Shown in pieces: positions 45,259-56,920 of a stretch of DNA of 64,000 nt. The DNA lies in contig CM055092.1 in NCBI GenBank assembly GCA_029204225.1, positions 71,664,395 through 71,728,394 of the forward strand, read 5' to 3'. The position numbers and the translations under genes were made by a program. Each line of letters begins with the position of its first letter. Positions within the stretch are counted from its first letter, which is position 1. This stretch comes from Diphasiastrum complanatum (lineage: Eukaryota > Streptophyta > Lycopodiopsida > Lycopodiales > Lycopodiaceae). Under the pieces are notes generated by a model. That model was not told the origin of the DNA. It was given only the letters and a program-made list of their open reading frames with translations, and did not search any database.

Positions 45259-45440
45259 GTCCTGATGGATTAGCCTGTAATTGCTTTCTAGATGCCACAA
45301 CTATGGAATCATACGCTTTCGCGACATGTACGACATCATCGAAAGTTTGAAGCACATTATGCTTGCACTCATTCTAATAACCTGCTAGTAGACCTAGGAT
45401 AAACTGCCATAATGCTAGTTTTGCATCGAATGAGCGATCT
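45259..45440 (-). pseudogene. Gypsy gag piece fused to RT, family G minus arm
   Basis: Minus-strand reading [19 protein letters not shown], a stop, NECKHNVLQTFDD, VAKAYDSIVVASRKQLQANPSG. This is the Gag segment seen at 28250-28420. It directly follows RT residues (HMDDLVDR) with no intervening sequence, so Gag has been joined behind RT: a rearrangement. Confidence 0.8.
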
Positions 45441-46055
45441 ACCAGATCATCCATATGAGACAATGGATATTTATTTTTAATAGTTACCTTATTCAACCCC
45501 TTGTAGTCAACACACAAATGGAAACCTCCATTTTTCTTCGCTTTTAGAAGAACAAGAGTAGCCCATGGTGACTTACTTGGCTGAATATGACCCATCTTCA
45601 ACTAATTTTCAATTTGCTTAGTAATCTTCATCTCTTCTTTCTAAGAAAACCGATATGGTTGTCTAGAGATAGGGTGACTACCTGGAATTAACTCAATCTT
45701 ATGGTCTACTGACCTGGACGATGGTATTCCATGAGGTAATTCTTCTGGAAACAGATCTTTAAATTCAAACAATATCTTATTCTTCTCAAATTGCTCATGA
45801 TCTAATCTAAGTCTATTGAGTTAAGAATCTTTGACAATTCACAACTACTTAGATGCATTTCAGATAAATCCAAAATTAGCTTAGCAAATAAAGAATAAGC
45901 TTCATACTGCAAATAAGAAATTTAGTTATATTAACAAATGAATTCATTCCAAATGGATGTACATATTTGTCTCCAAATGGTGTAACTATTTCTTTACCCT
46001 CCTAAAAAGAGAGAACATGCTTCTCAAAATCTATATCAAAATGCTTATCAAATAA
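45441..46055 (-). pseudogene. Gypsy RT N-terminal part, family G minus arm
   Basis: From 46055 down: the linker with LRLDHEQFEKNKILFEF-like text broken by a stop, then PSSRSVDHKIELIP-type residues, then the open part 45601-45374 with [33 protein letters not shown] and [14 protein letters not shown]. It is the inverted counterpart of 47450-47940. The catalytic FLDD region is absent. Confidence 0.75.
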
Positions 46056-46539
46056 TCACTCGTACTCTAGAATTATATCCGTACGTGCTAAATCTAAAAC
46101 ATGGAAATCAGTTAACTCTATATAATCTTGGATCCAAACTAAAATTCTCGGAACTTTAACATCCCATGTCTCCAACTCCGTACTTGAAGCTAGATATACT
46201 CGATATCTATGAATACTGGCTTCAGTTTCCAGGCCGAGTCTCTGCACAAGACCAGAGTTAACAAAATTATGAGTAGATCCACTGTCCACTAAAATACTAA
46301 CTTCATGTCCCTTAACTGTGCATTTCAAATGAAATAATTCATTTGGCAAGAATGAAATAGTACTAAAAGAACAAATCACACTCACAATTAACCTTATTAA
46401 TTTCCAATTTCATATTTTCTTTACCTAGCATCTCAATGACTTGAGCTGCGCTATTCTTTTGTTCTAGACAAAATTTCATAATGTGTCCAGGCTTACTACA
46501 ATGAAAACACAGATTTGTTTTGACAAAATTTCCAGAATT
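46056..46539 (-). pseudogene. Gypsy gag knuckle and protease, family G minus arm
   Basis: FVKTNLCFHCSKPGHIMKFC (knuckle CFHCSKPGHIMKFC) at about 46470-46530. Then the retropepsin, 46385-46056, with LVDSGSTHNFVNSGLVQRLG (D-S-G intact), YRVYLASSTELETWDVKVPR and FHVLDLARTDIILEYE. The protease reads through without a stop. One frame break separates it from the knuckle. Confidence 0.85.
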
Positions 46540-47345
46540 CACACATGTGGGGATGATCCACAAGTATGATAGATCTTATTAAGCTTTATGATTAGCACAA
46601 TAATCTGATTCTAGATTGAATAGCAAGATCTAGTACAAAACTTATGGCTTAACCACAATCTAGCATGCTAAGAATCAGAGAATGATAGCATTGAATCACA
46701 AATGAGCAAAAGTACAAGAAATTAGTGTATGAGCATTAGCCTCAACACGAGTAAGAGAGAGAAAGAGAGAGAGAGATATTCAAGCAAAAATGGTGTAGAT
46801 CCAAAATGGCATGAGATAGCTACAAAGCTTTGGTTCTTCATCAAAGATTATGAGAATAGCTACACATACTTATAAAGTTTGAGGTAGCTCGAGGTAGAAC
46901 CAAATCCATCCACCTTTTAATCATAACTAAAGTGGAAACTAGAGTCTAAGTGGCATTTGTCACATCTCATGCATGTATCTCTACCTACTTTTACCAAGTG
47001 TCCTAGTTCTTACTAGAATTGTACAAATCATCTTGCATGTGTCCATTTCACTTTGTGCATGCCTTGCATGTCACTATGGATCACTTACAATAAATGCATG
47101 TGATATGCTACAAGCATATTATTGCTATTTCTAAGTCTACAATCTATATGCAAGTTGTGTTCAACCAACTAGATATGACAAATCCATATAGCTCGAGTTC
47201 TATCGAGGCCAAATTTGGCATTTACATTTATGAAACAACATACTTGCATAGTACAAAGTTCGTAGCAAGCCTAAAGTCAAAATGGATTATTTTTCAATCT
47301 CAACATGTTTTTCTAGTCTTTTTCCGGGACAAATGTTTCTTTGTC
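46540..47345 (-). mobile_element. LTR-like insertion inside family G gag
   Basis: About 800 bp separating two parts of one minus-strand gag (KYFDELDQAAFE above 47345 and NSGNFVKTNLC below 46540). The minus strand begins about TGTCCCGG and ends about GATCATCCCCACA. The end portion resembles the U5 of the copia C-type LTRs (CTAGATCTTG, TCTCTCTCTTTCTC, CATCC-CACA-GTGTGAA). No coding sequence. No convincing target duplication was found, so the exact edges are tentative. Confidence 0.55.
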
Positions 47346-47400
47346 TAAACTCAAATGCTGCTTGATCTAGTTCGTCAAAATACTTGGATTTATTTCCACG
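47345..47400 (-). pseudogene. Gag fragment beyond the insertion
   Basis: Minus-strand reading NKSKYFDELDQAAFE equals the Gag phrase AKYFDELDQAA at 28460-28500. It ends at about 47400, where plus-strand family G sequence starts. This is the centre of the palindrome-like arrangement. Confidence 0.7.
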
Positions 47401-48125
47401 AGACAAATATGTACATCCATCTGGGATGAATTCATTTGCTAATGAAATAGAAATTTTTGATTCGTAGTATGAAGCTTATTTTTTATTTGCTAAGCCAATT
47501 TTGGATTTATCTGAAATGCATCTAAGTAGTTGTGAATTGTCAAAGATTCTTAACTCAGTAGACTTAGATCACGAGCAAATTCAGAAGAATAAGATATTGT
47601 CTGAATTTAAAGATGTGTTTCCAAAAGAATTACCTCATGAAATACCATCGTTCAGGTCGGTAGACCATAAGATTGAGTTAATTATAGGTTCACCCTATCT
47701 CTAGACAACCATATCAGTTTTCTCATAAAGAAGAGACAGAGATTACTAAGCAAATTGAAAATTATTTGAAGATGGGTCATATTCAGCCAAGTAAGTCACC
47801 ATGGGGTGCTCTTGTTATTCTGAAGGCAAAGAAAGATGGAGGCTTTCGTTTGTGTGTTGACTACAAGAGGTTCAATAAGGTAACTATTAAAAATAAATAT
47901 TTATTGCCTCATATAGATGATCTGGTAGATCGATTAGATGGAACTAAATACTTCACAAAAATAGATCTTAGAACTAGATATCATCATATTAGGATTCATC
48001 CGAGTGATGTGCAAAAGATTGGTTCTCGGACGAGATTCGGTCATTATGAATTTCTCGTACTTCCTTTTGGGTTGACGAATGCACCGGCTATGTTCAGCAG
48101 ATGATGAACGATCTTTTTCGTCCAT
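47401..48125 (+). pseudogene. Gypsy protease end and RT, family G plus arm
   Basis: SKILNSVDLDHEQIQKNKIL and FKDVFPKELPHEIPS lead into RT. A stop at 47704 and a frameshift precede the open part 47766-48104: [60 protein letters not shown] and [15 protein letters not shown]. After NDLFRPYLGKY the frame jumps to integrase, so the catalytic DD motif and RNase H are deleted. Confidence 0.83.
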
Positions 48126-48700
48126 ATCTGGGAAAGTATTTGGTTAAATGTAGTCCCTGTCAGTTAGCCAAAGTTGAACGCTTGAAGACTGGAGGGTTGT
48201 TACATCTCCTAGATACCCTTAGAAATGATGGGAAAGTATATCTATGGATTTTGTGGTTGGACTTCCAAGGACCCAACGCCAAAATGATTTTATTTGGGCT
48301 GTGGTGGACAAGTTAACAAAGCTAGTTACATTTATACCAGTCAAGTCAACTGCTAAGGCCTCTAATTTAGCCCAAACCTTTGTGGAAAGATTATTTATGC
48401 TTTATGAACTGCCAAGTGATATAGTTAGTGATAGAGATCCTAGATTTCTAGGTCACTTTTGGTCAAGTGTATTCCATAAGTGCGCTTAGTTTTAGTTCTA
48501 CTGATCATACTGAATCAGATGGCCAGACTGAGAGAACTAATCAGACTATGGAGGATATGTTGAGAACATATGTGTCTCACAGGCAATCTCAGTGGGAAGA
48601 TTATGTTCCTTTGATTGAGTTTGCTTACAGTAGTAGAAAACATTCTGCTACTGTTATAGTTCGTTTATGCTGATGTACAGTTTTCAACCTAGATCTCCGA
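48126..48700 (+). pseudogene. Gypsy integrase, family G plus arm
   Basis: The zinc-binding remnant CSPCQLAKVERLKTGGLL is followed, with frameshifts, by the core MDFVVGLPRTQRQNDFIWAV, DKLTKLVTFIPVKST, LPSDIVSDRDPRFLGHFWSS and TESDGQTERTNQTMEDMLRT. The D, D and E of the catalytic triad can be placed at MDF, DRDPRF and the Glu of GQTERTN. The frame breaks near 48245, 48470 and 48670 preclude function. Confidence 0.85.
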
Positions 48701-49165
48701 TAAATGTGGAGTGAAAGTTTGTAAAGATCTAAAAAGTTGTGGCTTTCTTACATGATATGCATGAAATGTTGCAAGTGGCCCGCGATTGTATCCGGAGTGC
48801 TCACGATAGAGCTAAGCACTATGCCGATCTTAAGAGGTCTCCTAGAAATTTTAAACTTGATTGGGTATATCTTAGAATACCAAAAAATTCTAAGACTATG
48901 CATATGGGAAAACATTATAAATCGTCTACTGAGTAGACCATTTCGGATTATAAGAAAAGTTTACGAACTAGATCTTCAGGACAAGACTACAGCTCACCCA
49001 GCGTCTCATGTAAGCTGGTTAAAACTATGTTTACATGAAGGTGACGTAGTTGGTTCAGAGGAGGATCTACCCATTTGGAGGACTTATCGCTTAGTGTCCC
49101 TTTGGAACCTGAAAAGGTACTCAAAACCAGAGATAAAGAAGAACTTCCCTGGTTTCCGCTTCTAA
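48701..49165 (+). pseudogene. Gypsy integrase C-terminus, family G plus arm
   Basis: The overlapping frame 48739-48936 reads FLHDMHEMLQVARDCI, then HDRAKHYADLKRSPRNFKLD and WVYLRIPKNSKT. A second frame (48960-49165) resembles the chromodomain-like end (HPASHVSWLKLCLHEGDVV). It is followed by a polypurine tract. Confidence 0.75.
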
Positions 49166-49183
49166 GGATAGAAGTGGTTCAAG

Positions 49184-49194
49184 GGGGAAAGAAT
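49184..49194 (+). promoter_or_regulatory. Polypurine tract, family G
   Basis: AAGGGGGAAAGAA lies a few bases before the LTR start TGTCCATGTCC. Confidence 0.7.
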
Positions 49195-49198
49195 TTTA

Positions 49199-49609
49199 TG
49201 TCCATGTCCTGTATAAGAAATAATTTCTGACGTAAATAGTCGGCCACTCCAGTTATATGAGGTTATTAGTTATGCTACATCATTCCGGAGGTGGTCGTTT
49301 AAGTAATTAATAATCATATGAGGGCCCAGACCTATATTTGGACATATGAGCACTTGCATGGTGATTGATTGCTAATGCAAGAATAGGAGGTCAATAGCTT
49401 ATTATAGGATTACATGAGGATCCTAAGGGGATTATTCTCTTCTCTTGGAGAGAATATATACCATGGAAACTCACCCATCTTTTTCTTGGAATTTCAGATT
49501 CATGAGCCAGGATCCTCTCCTCTTTTATATTCATTCACTGTGGCTTTGGGGTGAATTGGATAGGGTATTGACTAGCCTTTTCCTTTGGTTGGGTGGTTTA
49601 TGCTCCACA
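49199..49609 (+). mobile_element. 3' LTR of family G element
   Basis: About 411 bp, TGTCCATGTCC to GCTCCACA. It is the partner of 44849-45258 at roughly 90% similarity. The flank after it (GGTGT) does not match the flank before the 5' LTR (TATTA), so either the edge is slightly misplaced or the two LTRs derive from different insertions. Confidence 0.8.
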
Positions 49610-49610
49610 G

Positions 49611-50085
49611 GTGTCTTTTTGGTTTGCATGTGACAAGATTCTTGAAGATCTTCACTTGGTGATCGTTATACATACCGTTTCAACAAATGCTTTCTTGGAA
49701 AGATACGAGCTAGAAATGTTGCAATTAGATCCAAAAGACAAGCAGAAGCGTTCAACAAAGAACCAACCAAGAGTCGATAATATAAATCTTGAAGATGTGG
49801 ATGTGCTTGCATTTGATTTTGAATTAACAATGACGAACCATTTACGAAAGTCAACAATATCTATTTTATAGGAACAACTTGGGTTAAGTGCACAACCATC
49901 ATCTTCGACTCGGCTTCAATGCAACAAAGCCACAATAAACAATTTTTTCTCAACTTTGGATGCTAATTTGGATGAGAATTTGTTGATAAACTCTAATGAA
50001 GAAGATGGGTCATCGATTTCTTCAGCTGAAAAGGAGAGCCTTGATAATATTTCAAGCATGAGTTGGAATTTGAATTGTAAAAAAT
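49611..50085 (+). pseudogene. Unrecognised coding region, 3' part, after gypsy insertion
   Basis: WFACDKILEDLHLVIVIHTV, STNAFLERYELEMLQLDPKD, KRSTKNQPRVDNINLEDVDV, then after one TAG at 49869 continuing in the same frame (EQLGLSAQPSSSTRLQCNKA, NNFFSTLDANLDENLLINSN, ISSMSWNLNCKK) to a stop at about 50085. It appears to be the C-terminal half of the region at 44230-44848. The Ser/Asp/Glu-rich tail suggests a disordered end. I cannot name the family. Confidence 0.42.
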
Positions 50086-53000
50086 AATAATATAAAAATT
50101 ATTTTCAATATTTCAACATTTGTAGAGATAGCGTAGTTGGCTTCAAATGTATTATGTGACTTATTTTATGAGATTCAATTTAGACTATTAAAATACCGTA
50201 AGTGTTTGTCAATATTTTGTTCACTTTGAATATTTTTTATTTTTAAAGATTTATTAGAAAATTTATTTTTTTTGGACATGGTGTATTGATGTTTTTTTTT
50301 TTTTTTTTTTTTTTTGGCCAAAATGCATATATTTTGCAAAAAAAAACTGTGATTTTTCGAAATTTTTTCATGAAAAAACATGTTTTTGGGCAAAACTTAA
50401 AAAATTAAAAAATGATGACTCTTTTTTAGGATTTTGACCCGTTCCAAAAGATTTTGCATTTTATGCAAATGCTTTTCGTTGGATATTGCATAAATTAGCA
50501 TGATCTATGAATTATTTTTGCTAATTCCAATGTTCAGTTCTTCAGATGACTTATGCTCAGCATAAGTTTTCTCTGACTTATGAGCATAAGTTCTCTCTCG
50601 ACCTATGCTCAGCATAGGTCCTCCCTCGCTCGATCTATGCTTAACATAGGTCCAACATAGTCTTCCCTTGACCTACGAGGTCCTCTCCTTGACCTATACT
50701 TAGCTTTTTAATTTTTTTTTATTAATAATTTTTTTGATTTTATAATTTTTTTTTATAATCTTATAGTTTTATAGTTTTTTTATTCTATAGTTTTTCAATG
50801 ATAATATTTAATCTCTTTAAAATAAAGTTGTCATCGTCAACAAAGCATAATTATATTCAACGTTTTTGTGCTTAGCACAAAAATGTTAAACATTCCTAAG
50901 AGTGCTTCGTTGACAAGAACAACGAACACCTATTATGAGACCTATGTTGAGGGCCTTCTTTACTTTTGTCGACAAAGTTGCTGACAAAGCGTAGATATGT
51001 TCAACATTTCCATGCTAAGCATAGGAATTCTTTGTCGACAAAATTGTTAACAAAACAACAAATTTCTAAAAAATACTTTAAAAAACTAAAAAACATTAAA
51101 AATTCTTTTCAAAAAAACTTAAAAATAAAAAACAAAGAAAAAATTTTAAATTTTAAATAAACTTAAAAAATCAAAAATCAAAATTAAAAAAAATTATAAA
51201 CTCATATCATATTAAAATGTTATAAAATAAAATTATAAACAGTTCATATATATATTATCAAATTTAAAAAAATTTAAAAATTTAGGATAGTAAAAAAAAT
51301 AACAATTTTAAAATAATAAAATTTCACGAATTAACAATTTTAAAATTAAAACCAAAAAATAAAAATTTAGAAATTTAAATATTGAAATAGAAACTATAAA
51401 ATATAATAAAAAACTAAAACATTACAACAATTTGATAATTCACAAATAATATGGATTGTATTACAAATAATTTTTTTCGATTGAATTGTAAAAGTTACAA
51501 AAATGAAGTGGTGCGGTGATTTGATTAAAATTCAAATTGGAAGTCTTGTTGTACTTTTAGCTTCAGAAAATAACTACTCAAGATCAAGCGTGATTCTAAT
51601 AGATACAAATATAATTACTCAAGATTAAGTAGTGGTTCCAACAAATACAAATGTTGGAAGACAAACATAAATGATCTGGTTAAAAAAAATTTAATGCATT
51701 GTAAAAATATTTTATTAAAAATTATACATGTGTATATTTTTGCCTCTTTTAGAAGATGACTTTTTTATTTATTTTAAAAAGGATTTTCTCCTAAAAATAT
51801 ATTTTTTCAATATTTTTGTGTTCTTTAAGTTTATAATTGATTAATCATATTAGTTTGATAAACAGATTTGTAATATATTTTTTAATGTTAATATATCAAT
51901 ATCATGCAAACCTTTAAAATTATATCAAAATATTTTGAATTATATTTTTGAAATAGAAAATTAGTAAATTGATAAATTTTAAATTCACCTAATCTAACAA
52001 TTATTAATCATAATAATAAATTGCACACAATTAATGTTTGTATTTTTTTCACGACTTGAATGAAAAATTATTAAAATAATGTGCATCACTCAGTACAGAT
52101 TTGAAATATATATAAAATGTAACATTTTACATATATTTAATTACTTTTTAAGTTTAAGATTCAAAATCTATGTAGATTATCAAAAAATTGTAAGGGCTTC
52201 AAAAAAATGAGTCTTCCACCATTTCTTGTTTTAAAAGATTTTGTGTGCAAAGTTTTTTAGTTTCATCATTTACATTATCTTCTTTTATTTTTGAGCGATC
52301 AACCACATTCATTAACTTCTTCTTTTTTCCAAAATTATCTACATTTGAAAGTTTTAGAGGTAGACACTAGTTTTCTAAAATTTGGTGATGTGGACTAAAT
52401 CTCAAAGATCTATATTGTTGCTCATCTGTTCAATTTTAAAAGTATGATTGATAGATTTCACAAGCTATTCGTAAATCAACAAAGTAGTATAATTTTTTAC
52501 AATAATAAGATGGATTGTGGGCCCGTAATCTATTGGAGATCTACTAGGCTAGTGGGGTTTCAAACCAATTCAAAACATTTTAGAATAAGAAATCTTTGCT
52601 TTTGCCAAAATTATAACTAATTATAATGTCAAACTCTACAAATTTCAAGGATCAAACCAAACAAATTCTGAATTTTTATCAAAGTTCAACCGACTTCAAC
52701 TTTTAGCCACACTAAATAGTGTCAACAATTTTTGAATCGCATCAAAATTTGGCCAACTTTGACTTTCATTGACATTGAATTGTGTCGGAAGACTTCAAAT
52801 TTCATCGATGCTAAACAATGTCAGTAGATTTTGAATGTTATTAGACTCTCGTGAACATGGTGAGCATTTTTACAAATTTTACTAAACTAGAATCCAAATC
52901 TATAGCAGCAAACATGTCTACCTTTTTAAACAGCACATGCGTTGATAGTCCCGCATCCCCAAACTAATCCAAAATGCAATCTGTTGGGTCTGAAAAAATT

Positions 53001-53319
53001 TCAATCAGATGATTAATTGATTGTTGTGGCTTTTCGTAGGGACAAGCCACAGAATCTGTCTTAGAATTTTTTTACTTTTTTGTCACTATTGGAAACTGGA
53101 ACAAGTTGCTGGTCAATTTACTGATGTTGTAGTGAGCATGGAGCGGTTGCCGTCTAATGAATAATAATCGATGGTTATGTATTCAATCTCATTACATAGC
53201 CACACACCACCAAAATTCCTAACATTGGGCTTCTACCTACAAAGAAATTCTTAGCAAAAGTGAATTTAGACCATCTATGTTGAGCATAGAATATACAAAA
53301 AATTATTTAAAATAAACTA
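50086..53319. other. Very AT-rich non-coding DNA
   Basis: Long A and T tracts (poly-T at about 50291-50315) and stops in every frame. Two features stand out: the palindrome family TATGCTNAGCATA (listed separately), and repeated CTTTGTCGACAAA phrases at about 50967-51050. It could be the degraded body of a large DNA element together with the unrecognised coding pieces on both sides. Confidence 0.45.
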
Positions 53320-53896
53320 TTAAGGAAGTTGGAAACATACCACACAACATATTCGATTCCAACCGTTACAAAAAGTGATCAAAAGAGGTTTCTGAACTGA
53401 TGCCCATTGCCAGCTTGAATGAAGAATGACAACCCTCCAAATAGGAGAAGTGACTTCAAGAAACTCTTGCATCACGATATGGATTTCTATGTATTTAGAA
53501 TCATTATTTAACGGCTCTCTCATTTGAAATCCATAGGGAATGTCTGCAATACATAGAGTATAAGGTCTTTTCTTCAAAAATTTGGAAATCTCTCTCTAGT
53601 CTCCCTCCTCCACAATGTAAAAACACGGGTGATCATTGACGATTAATTTGGGGAGGAGTCTAAATTGTTGAATCCTCCTCTGCACTATCTCACCCTGTGC
53701 CAATCTTTCTCTGTCTCTTTTTTCTGCCTTTGCCTTTTGAATGTGTCTTTTAGCACATAACACAGAGAAAGAACCTATGCTTAGCATCGGACACGGACAT
53801 ACAAAACAAAAGAGCTATGCTTAGCATAGTACATACGAACTATGTTTAGCATATGACATATAAAATAAATAATCAGTAAATATTTATGCTAAGCAT
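50549..53896. repeat. Dispersed palindrome TATGCTNAGCATA, about ten copies
   Basis: Perfect or near-perfect palindromes with a core ATGCTNAGCAT occur at about 50549, 50576, 50601, 50632, 50863 (GTGCTTAGCAC form), 51008, 53273, 53774, 53815, 53840 and 53885. The first four lie in a compact tandem cluster with ~26-30 bp spacing, separated by TCCTCCCTCG-like text. Such a dyad could be a protein-binding site or a hairpin. The function is unknown. Confidence 0.7.
53320..53787 (-). pseudogene. Fragment with IADIPYGF motif, one in-frame stop
   Basis: A single minus-strand frame of about 156 codons, broken only by a TAG at about 53594. It reads KRHIQKAKAEKRDRERLAQG, LPKLIVNDHPCFYIVEEGD, stop, then RPYTLCIADIPYGFQMREPL, HIVMQEFLEVTSPIWRVVIL and CNGWNRICCVVCFQLP. 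I-A-D-I-P-Y-G-F resembles the D-P-P-Y motif IV of amino-methyltransferases, and the following helix and strand would suit that fold. SAM motif I is not visible. A GTATGT after RICCV could be a splice donor. Probably a gene or transposon-gene fragment. Confidence 0.4.
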
Positions 53897-55249
53897 GAGT
53901 GAATTGAATACCATATCTCTAAATAATGAATATACATGTTCATATGTGTATACCATTGACTATATGAATGTGTATGTGTGTGTGTATATGCCGCTATATA
54001 GCATGTGATACATGGCAAACAAGCCTAGAGGAGTTAAGATTAAGGAGTTGCTAGGAATGGCAACCACTTTGCATCCAATTAGAGCATGTCCTATCCCCAT
54101 GGACACGGAACAATGACTTTTTATATCCATCCTTCCGGAACTTCTATTCCCATGGATTCTTCAAAATGTGTTCCCGTGAGCAATAGCTTTAGAGAGCCCT
54201 TCTACGCACCTTTGAAACCACTAGCTACTGGAATAGTGAAATGGGTGGTCCCAATCTCCATTCCATGGGGACGTGCACTAAAATTCAAATGAGAAAGGAG
54301 TGTCCCATGGGGTTGCCATCTTAACAAACCTTCTTAGATATGGTTATAATAGCACACGTGCGTTGACAAGAAGAAGTCCGCCTTTAAAGTTTTCTCTTTC
54401 ACGTCAAACTCAAAAAGCAGCTGCGGAGGTCACCTCTGACTGAAGCTCAGCAAATGCAAAGGCACCTGCCCTTACCTTAACCTCATTTCTGCCTAAGAAG
54501 TGAGAAGAGTGGATAGCTTACCTCAAACACATGAATTATGCTATGCTATAACCTTACTCTTGTGTTTTGCTTTTCTGCTCTAGCATCAGTGATTTAAGTC
54601 CTGCAGCACAATTACGAAACTGAGTCCTGATTTGACTGATTTCTGTAGCCAAATCCAGATTAGCAATACAGGTTCAAAATTTTCAGAACGGGGAAAGAAT
54701 TCGCTGATGCATTGAGCTGACCCAAAGTGGTATTGCTGAGTTGTAGATCCAGTAATGATTCTGGGAAAGAGGATCAGCTACATGTGTTTAAGACTTTTTA
54801 TCCATCCCTGTAGCAGATTTTTTCTCAGTGGACTTCAGATCAGCACCCTCCATCTTTCCTTCTCCTTCTGGAAGTTGTGACTAGTGGGCTGTGTCCTGTC
54901 AAATCACAACCACCATGGATGGATCCAAGGTCAAACCTTTGACATGCTCCCACCACCGTCATTTTTTTTTTAATCTAAACAACATGGCGTGTATTCCTAG
55001 GAGATGGAATATTTAAAACGGACATGCTCTGGAAGCATAGATTCACAACTACAAACGTATCTACTTCTCTGTAGTACAATCATTAATTTACAAAATTTTT
55101 TCCTGCTTTTGAATTATGCACATATTCTTCTTTTGCTATTTAAGAGCTGAACTGGTTCCTAGTTTTCTGCATTGTTGTCTCATGAGCTGATTGATAACTG
55201 CATTCATTAAGTTTGTTAGAAACATAGAAGTTGCTCAATATAAGCAGGA
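53897..55249 (+). other. Region upstream of the peroxidase gene
   Basis: No coding sequence supported. A GT-rich stretch lies near 53965-53990. A possible TATA element, CTATTTAAGAG, sits at about 55135-55145, roughly 110 bp before the start codon, a plausible distance for the peroxidase promoter. Other control sites cannot be identified with confidence. Confidence 0.35.

Positions 55250-56920
<1,671 letters not shown>

Noticed and set aside
48126-49165. Functional family G integrase
   Set aside because: The catalytic residues can be placed, but at least three frameshifts interrupt the frame and RT/RNase H are deleted.
50540-50660. CRISPR-like array of short palindromic repeats
   Set aside because: The repeats are few, with unequal spacing and no constant spacer length, in plant nuclear DNA with no associated genes.
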